Below, in pieces: positions 59,901 to 64,000 of a stretch of DNA of 64,000 nucleotides; the first letter of the stretch is position 1; each line of letters begins with the position of its first letter. The position numbers were made by a program, and so were the translations under genes. The notes under the pieces are model-generated. The model had not been told where the DNA came from. It made no database searches and saw nothing but the letters and a program-made list of their open reading frames with translations. Source of the stretch: Lunularia cruciata (taxonomy: Eukaryota; Streptophyta; Marchantiopsida; Lunulariales; Lunulariaceae); the NCBI GenBank assembly GCA_948567375.1, contig OX419761.1, forward strand, positions 15,910,243-15,974,242. The letters are read 5' to 3'.

Positions 59901-61370
59901 ATTGACTCTAAAGTCCAAATCAAGTTTAAGACCACTTTATAGTAAGATCTTTTCTTTCAGATGGTACAAGGTCATCTTGTAGCATGCAACCAAGAATACA
60001 ACACCTTCTCCTTAATGGAAGGCCTTCTATTCTATGAGAATTGGATTTCTCCAACTAAGGGTGATCTCCATGGAACTTGTGTACCTCCAAGAAGCCCATG
60101 ATTTACCAATCATTGGTCACATGGGTGTGGACAAGACCTTGAGTACTCTCTAACACCAATGGTGGTGGCCTAACGTGCATGAGATGTTTGAGAGTTTTTT
60201 TGATCATGTGAGAGCTACAAATGCAACAAGGCTAACCCCAAAAACCAAGTGGACTCCTTCAACCACTCCCCATTCCATCTACACAATGGGAACACTTGAG
60301 CTTAGATCTCATCATGTCCTTGCCCAAGACAAAGCAAGGTCACATAGTGATTATGGTGTTTGTGGATAAGCGTAGTAAGCAAATCCATTTGGCACCAACC
60401 TTTGATACCACGGATGTTCCAACATTGGTGTAGATCTACTTCAACACTATCTTCAAGCATCATGAGATGCCTTGTGTACTCATCTTCAACCGTGATCCTT
60501 GATTCGTTGGGAAATTTTGGTAAGCACTCTTCCAAATAATCGGCACCAAACTTGCTTTGTCCACAGCCTATCATCCTCAAACTGATGGACAAATTGAATG
60601 TGCAAATTGTACCTTGGAGGATATGCTTTGTGCTTTTGTCAACATCCACCATACCAATTGGGATGAATGTCTTGTAGTTGTAGAGTTTGCATACAATAAG
60701 TCCAAACAAGCACGCATTGGATTCAATCCTTTCTTCCTCAATTTTGGCCAAGATCCACTTGTTCTAGATTCTCTTCTTGCTCCTCTTCCATCTCATGTCC
60801 CTCATAATTCTACCTTCTTGACCACCATATCCCAATCCCTCCAATAGGCCAAATCTCATCTCCTTGTTGCTCAAAATTGGCAAAAATAATATGCGGACCA
60901 CCATTGTCATGATCTCACCTTTCAAGTCCATGATAAGGTCATGCTCTCCTCTAATAATCTACCCCTCCCACTTGATACCCAAGTTTGTAAACTCACCCTT
61001 AATTAGATAAGACCTTTTGATGTCACCTAAATCATCTCTCTTGTTGCTTATTGACTTGCCTTGCCTTGCCTTGTCATATGCGCATCCACTCTATCTTTTA
61101 CATTTCCAAGTTGGAATCCTTTATTCCTAACCATCTTCTTTTTCTTCTCATGTCCAACCTCTTGTCCTTGTCACCGATCATTAAGAGTACAAAGTTGATT
61201 GTATCCTTGCATGTTGTCATATTCAACGAGGCTGTCGATAACATACAAAGTACAATGTCCTTTGGAAAGAGTATCCCATTCATGATGCTACATGGGAACC
61301 TCTTTCTCATCCCAAAATGCACAAATGGCCATCCAAGAGTTTGAAGCTTCAATGGCAAAGAAGACGTCAC
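56930..61370 (+). pseudogene. Chromovirus gag-pol, degenerate
   Basis: Zinc-knuckle remnant CFYYCQIGHHISEF (about 57642-57686). Protease remnant ILIDFRSLKNCLSMQLAKQL, with DFR where DSG is required (about 57870). RT starts near 58595 (RPIYRLSPKELEEL) and has FMDDIL at about 59060. RNase H VVDFDAS is near 59500. Integrase GHMGVDKTL is near 60115 and STAYHPQTDGQ at 60560. C-terminal part FAYNKSKQARIGFNPFFLNF reaches about 60740. Stops include TAG at 59398, 59542, 60431 and 60845, at positions where the family has Gln, plus several frameshifts. No active product possible. Confidence 0.8.
58226..58405 (+). repeat. 60-bp in-frame tandem repeat, three units, between protease and RT
   Basis: TCCCAAGATGGGAA recurs at exactly 60-base spacing (58226, 58286, 58346). 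Each unit encodes about SQDGKF..xAxIEQALEEDE, a 20-residue acidic repeat that keeps frame. Confidence 0.9.
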
Positions 61371-61390
61371 CAACTAGCTGTGGAGGAATA

Positions 61391-61806
61391 TGTAACAATA
61401 TGGAGTTCAGCAATGAAGTATGTTAGTGCTAACAAAATAGTAAATAAGCCAAAATTAGCATAGAATATTCTATAGATATCTAGGAAGTTTCCTGGCTAGC
61501 TTAGCTTGCACTCCAAGTAGGTAACTTTTAGAAGGAAGCTTCTAGAAGCTTCCAACTAGCTTAGTTTGCACGTCAAGTAAACAACTTCCATAAGGAAACT
61601 TCTTGAGAAACTTTCTAATTACCTTGGCTTATGCTCCAAGAAAAAGGCTTTAGGAAGTTTCTTGAAAAGCTTCTCAAGAGCCTTGTGTGCTCCCTATAAA
61701 TACCAAAGCCAAAGCTCATGCTAGGTATTTGGAGTTTCTCCATACTCAAGTGTCCCAATGTGATCTTCCATTCTCTTATTTCTCTCCTCTATCTTGATCT
61801 TTTACA
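61391..61806 (+). repeat. Chromovirus 3' LTR
   Basis: Starts TGTAACAATATGG after a purine-rich GTGGAGGAATA and ends TTTTACA before TCATC. TATA box TATAAATACC at 61695. Slightly longer than the 5' LTR. Confidence 0.88.
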
Positions 61807-62700
61807 TCATCAATATGTTTCCGTTATGGTGGAGCACTTCTCCAAATGGATTGAGTTTGTGGTACTTCTTGATAAGTCCAATGAAGGGACGGCTTACTCG
61901 TTCTTGGATTGGGTACTTAGTCATTTTGGTGCACTAGTTGAGGTTTTGACTGCTCAGTGTATAAAGTTCTTGGGGTAGTTTTAGATTTGGTGTAATAAGG
62001 CTTTGATTGATCATCATATTACCTCTCAAGATCACCTTGAGGCAGATGGCTTAGCAAAGAGAGTGGTTTAGAAAATGAAGAGAAGATTGCATAAGTATGG
62101 TTTGCAAAGAGGCCACTTAGGAGATTGGGATCTATAGTTACCTTGGTTGGTCATGGGCTGTCAATTTAGCCAGCAAGCCTCCTTCTTTCCTTACTTTCTA
62201 CTCTATAGATGAGATCCAGATTTACCTACATTTATTCATTAAGATGCCACTATAGTTTTGGACTTGGATGATCTAGACATATGGGTAAGTGTATGTTCTC
62301 AATGGGTAAAGATCTTTTAGAGAGTGATGTCTATGGTCTTTGGGAACTTGGTGATTACTTAACATAAGAATACTTTATGTTATGCTAGTATTTGAGGAGG
62401 AGGTTATAGACCCTTGATCCATCCATTTCATCTAGGTGACTATGTATATTTATAATATACAACACCAATGACAATCAATGTAACTATAAACCACACTATC
62501 TTGAGAGTGCATGAGATTTTGCCTTCTAGAGTCCTCATGTGCAATACTTTGAGGACAAGAGAACTCTCCAAGAGATAAAACATAAGTTTCACACTCAATC
62601 CTTTGATGTCCCAAAGGAGCACCTTCTCTTTATTAGATAGCCAAAGAAGATCTCCCAAGGAAGTTCCACCCTAGGATTAGGTACATGGATAGGTGACTTG
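61807..62700 (+). pseudogene. Gypsy integrase remnant, second part
   Basis: Continues the integrase cut at 54557: VMVEHFSKWIE, SHFGALVEVLTAQ (catalytic region; expected TDQG reads TAQC), ALIDHHITSQDHLEADGLAK, GDWDL-stop-LPWLVMG and FFPYFLLY. TAG stops at 61976, 61982, 62069 and 62135; the last three fall where the family has Gln. The C-terminal part beyond 62250 is hard to follow. Confidence 0.8.
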
Positions 62701-62954
62701 TCAATGAGCTCCATTAGATTACTTGCTTGGATGAGTGACATGTTGGTATTGGTCCCATTTGGTTGGTCAAATAAGCTTTGATCAAAGAGAATCTCTTAAG
62801 GAATCTTCTTATAGGAATCTTAGAATCACAGGGTGAGGTACCATTGGAAAGCTCTCAGTGAGAAAAACTTGGGGGAAGTGAAGGCCAACATTTCCTTTAC
62901 TGGAGGCAAAATACATATTTTTTTGAGGCCGAATTCATCCATTTAGGCTTTCAA

Positions 62955-63270
62955 AATTGCCTTTGAAGTTTTTAGGCCTACTTTGGCTTCTGCACTATTA
63001 GTAAAAGTGCTAATTTTGGTGATACCTCTATCTGATCTATTTTTTCCATCATATGTAACATCCTTCTAGATATCACCACCTCAAGTTTCACCTCTAGATC
63101 ATATGTCTAACTATTGATTTTGAAGTTTCTAAGCATATTTTGGTTTTTGACCTATTAGTAGAAGTACTCTTTTGGTGATACCTTTATCTGATCTACTTAG
63201 TCTATAATGTATAACATGCTTCTAGATGTTACTAAACCAAATTTCATCTTTAGATCATTTGTTTAGCTAT
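62955..63270 (+). repeat. Direct duplication, about 157-bp period, in gypsy 3' region
   Basis: Two diverged copies sharing TTTGAAGTTT, TTGGTGATACC, ATCTGATCTA and CTTCTAGAT, with the second offset by about 157 bases. Non-coding, between integrase and 3' LTR. Confidence 0.65.
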
Positions 63271-63802
63271 TGGTATTACATTGTGTTGGAAGGACGTGAT
63301 GGTGTTATTTGGAAATATCATGTCCACGATTGTGCACATGTCACCTCCCAAACATTGATGGTACTATGGACCCAAGCTTAGCACTTGTACATATATGCTT
63401 GTGGTGTATATTATGTGGTTCTTTTGGTGGAGCCACTATTATGTTGGTGTGTGATAGCTATTTGAGAGGATTGCATATGGCATGTTTAGCTCTCTTTTCT
63501 CATGGTAGTTCCTCAAAGACACTGGTTATATCCTAGATGTACTTGACCTATAGCTAGTTCACCTTTTATGTAGTATAGATTGCATGTAGGTAACTAATGA
63601 TGGGGCTTGATAACACCCGGCCTCTTGATCTTTGCCCACCATAGGGTATACCACATACTTGGAATAGATGGCTATCTGGAGTTAGAGGGACCTAACTATT
63701 AACTAAGGGGCATTTATGGCACTTTAGGGTTCATGTAGATTTACATGTGAGTTTGCTTCTATAGTGTGTGATGTTGATAGTGATGTATATATGCATGATA
63801 GC

Positions 63803-64000
63803 TATCATGCCATTTGTAGCATTGCACCTAGATTGCTTGGACCTTGGAGTAGAAGTGTTAGTAGACAAAGGTATTTTGGTAATTACTCATAAACTACTTG
63901 TTGGTAGTTCAATTCATGTTCAAAAGTATTGATCATATGGTGGGACTCACCATTACTTGCACCGTTTGGACCATCAAGTGTGCCGTTAGTAAGACCATTA
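63803..64000 (+). repeat. Start of gypsy 3' LTR, cut by window edge
   Basis: TATCATGCCATTTGTAG aligns with TGTCACGCCATTTGTAG at the 5' end of the left-edge LTR (2993), and similarity continues to the end of the window through TTGCACCGTTTGGACCATCAA. The region 62700-63800 before it shows no gene. Confidence 0.7.

Larger units (their letters stand above)
54558..61806 (+). mobile_element. Chromovirus-type Ty3/gypsy element inserted in older gypsy integrase
   Basis: LTRs at 54558-54945 and 61391-61806 lie in direct orientation, flanked by TCATC at 54553-54557 and 61807-61811. After the 5' LTR, TTTGTATTAGAGC is a decayed initiator-Met primer site. A minus-strand fragment of the same family (55062 to about 56930) lies between the leader and gag. 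Pol follows in gypsy order: protease, RT, RNase H, integrase. A chromodomain is seen in the inverted fragment. All frames are broken, so this is an old copy. Confidence 0.85.

Overview
The window looks like nuclear DNA from a land plant, most likely a liverwort. The main clue is an intron-containing gene at 9274-16074. It joins an alpha/beta-hydrolase, a TIR-class NB-ARC domain and a long leucine-rich repeat (LRR) array, an architecture described from bryophytes, first in Marchantia, as HNL (hydrolase-NBS-LRR). Everything else fits a plant genome: Ty1/copia and Ty3/gypsy elements with plant-type primer sites, LRR receptor-kinase fragments, foldback and MITE-like repeats, and long AT-rich non-coding stretches. 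No rRNA, tRNA, CRISPR array or bacterial-type operon was seen. The species assignment is inference.

Layout. 1-6.9 kb: a gypsy element (minus strand, cut by the window edge) inserted into the reverse transcriptase of a copia element. 9.27-16.07 kb: the one apparently intact gene, HNL copy 1 (five exons, about 2062 residues). 18.4-19.0 kb: a P-glycoprotein-type ABC transporter fragment. 20-31.8 kb: block A, non-coding repeat modules, two tandem arrays (about 100 and 120 bp units) and an LRR receptor-kinase pseudogene. 32.05-35.64 kb: a full-length non-LTR retrotransposon (LINE) with a restriction-like endonuclease, on the minus strand, flanked by a 10-bp target duplication. 35.6-39.1 kb: repeats and a 5' fragment of a second LINE. 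39.1-54.0 kb: block B, a degraded paralogue of block A containing a broken HNL copy, a 5'-truncated LINE and a second receptor-kinase pseudogene. 54.2-64 kb: a degenerate gypsy integrase split by a chromovirus-type gypsy element (LTRs 54558-54945 and 61391-61806, TSD TCATC), which itself contains an inverted fragment of its own family. The outer gypsy belongs to the same family as the one at the left edge.

The region reads as an NLR and receptor-kinase cluster enlarged by segmental duplication and then eroded by transposons and mutation. Points that deserve attention: both HNL copies have Cys in place of the usual Ser in the hydrolase nucleophile elbow; the intact copy has a changed MHD motif; a LINE with a restriction-like endonuclease is active enough to leave clean target duplications, including a probable 16-bp micro-insertion; most premature stops in the transposon ORFs look like CAG-to-TAG changes, as expected from CHG methylation decay; and a perfect 21-bp hairpin in the HNL pseudogene looks like a template-switch mutation.

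All coordinates were read by eye. Exon borders follow frame and GT/AG signals, and repeat borders are approximate unless a target duplication fixes them.
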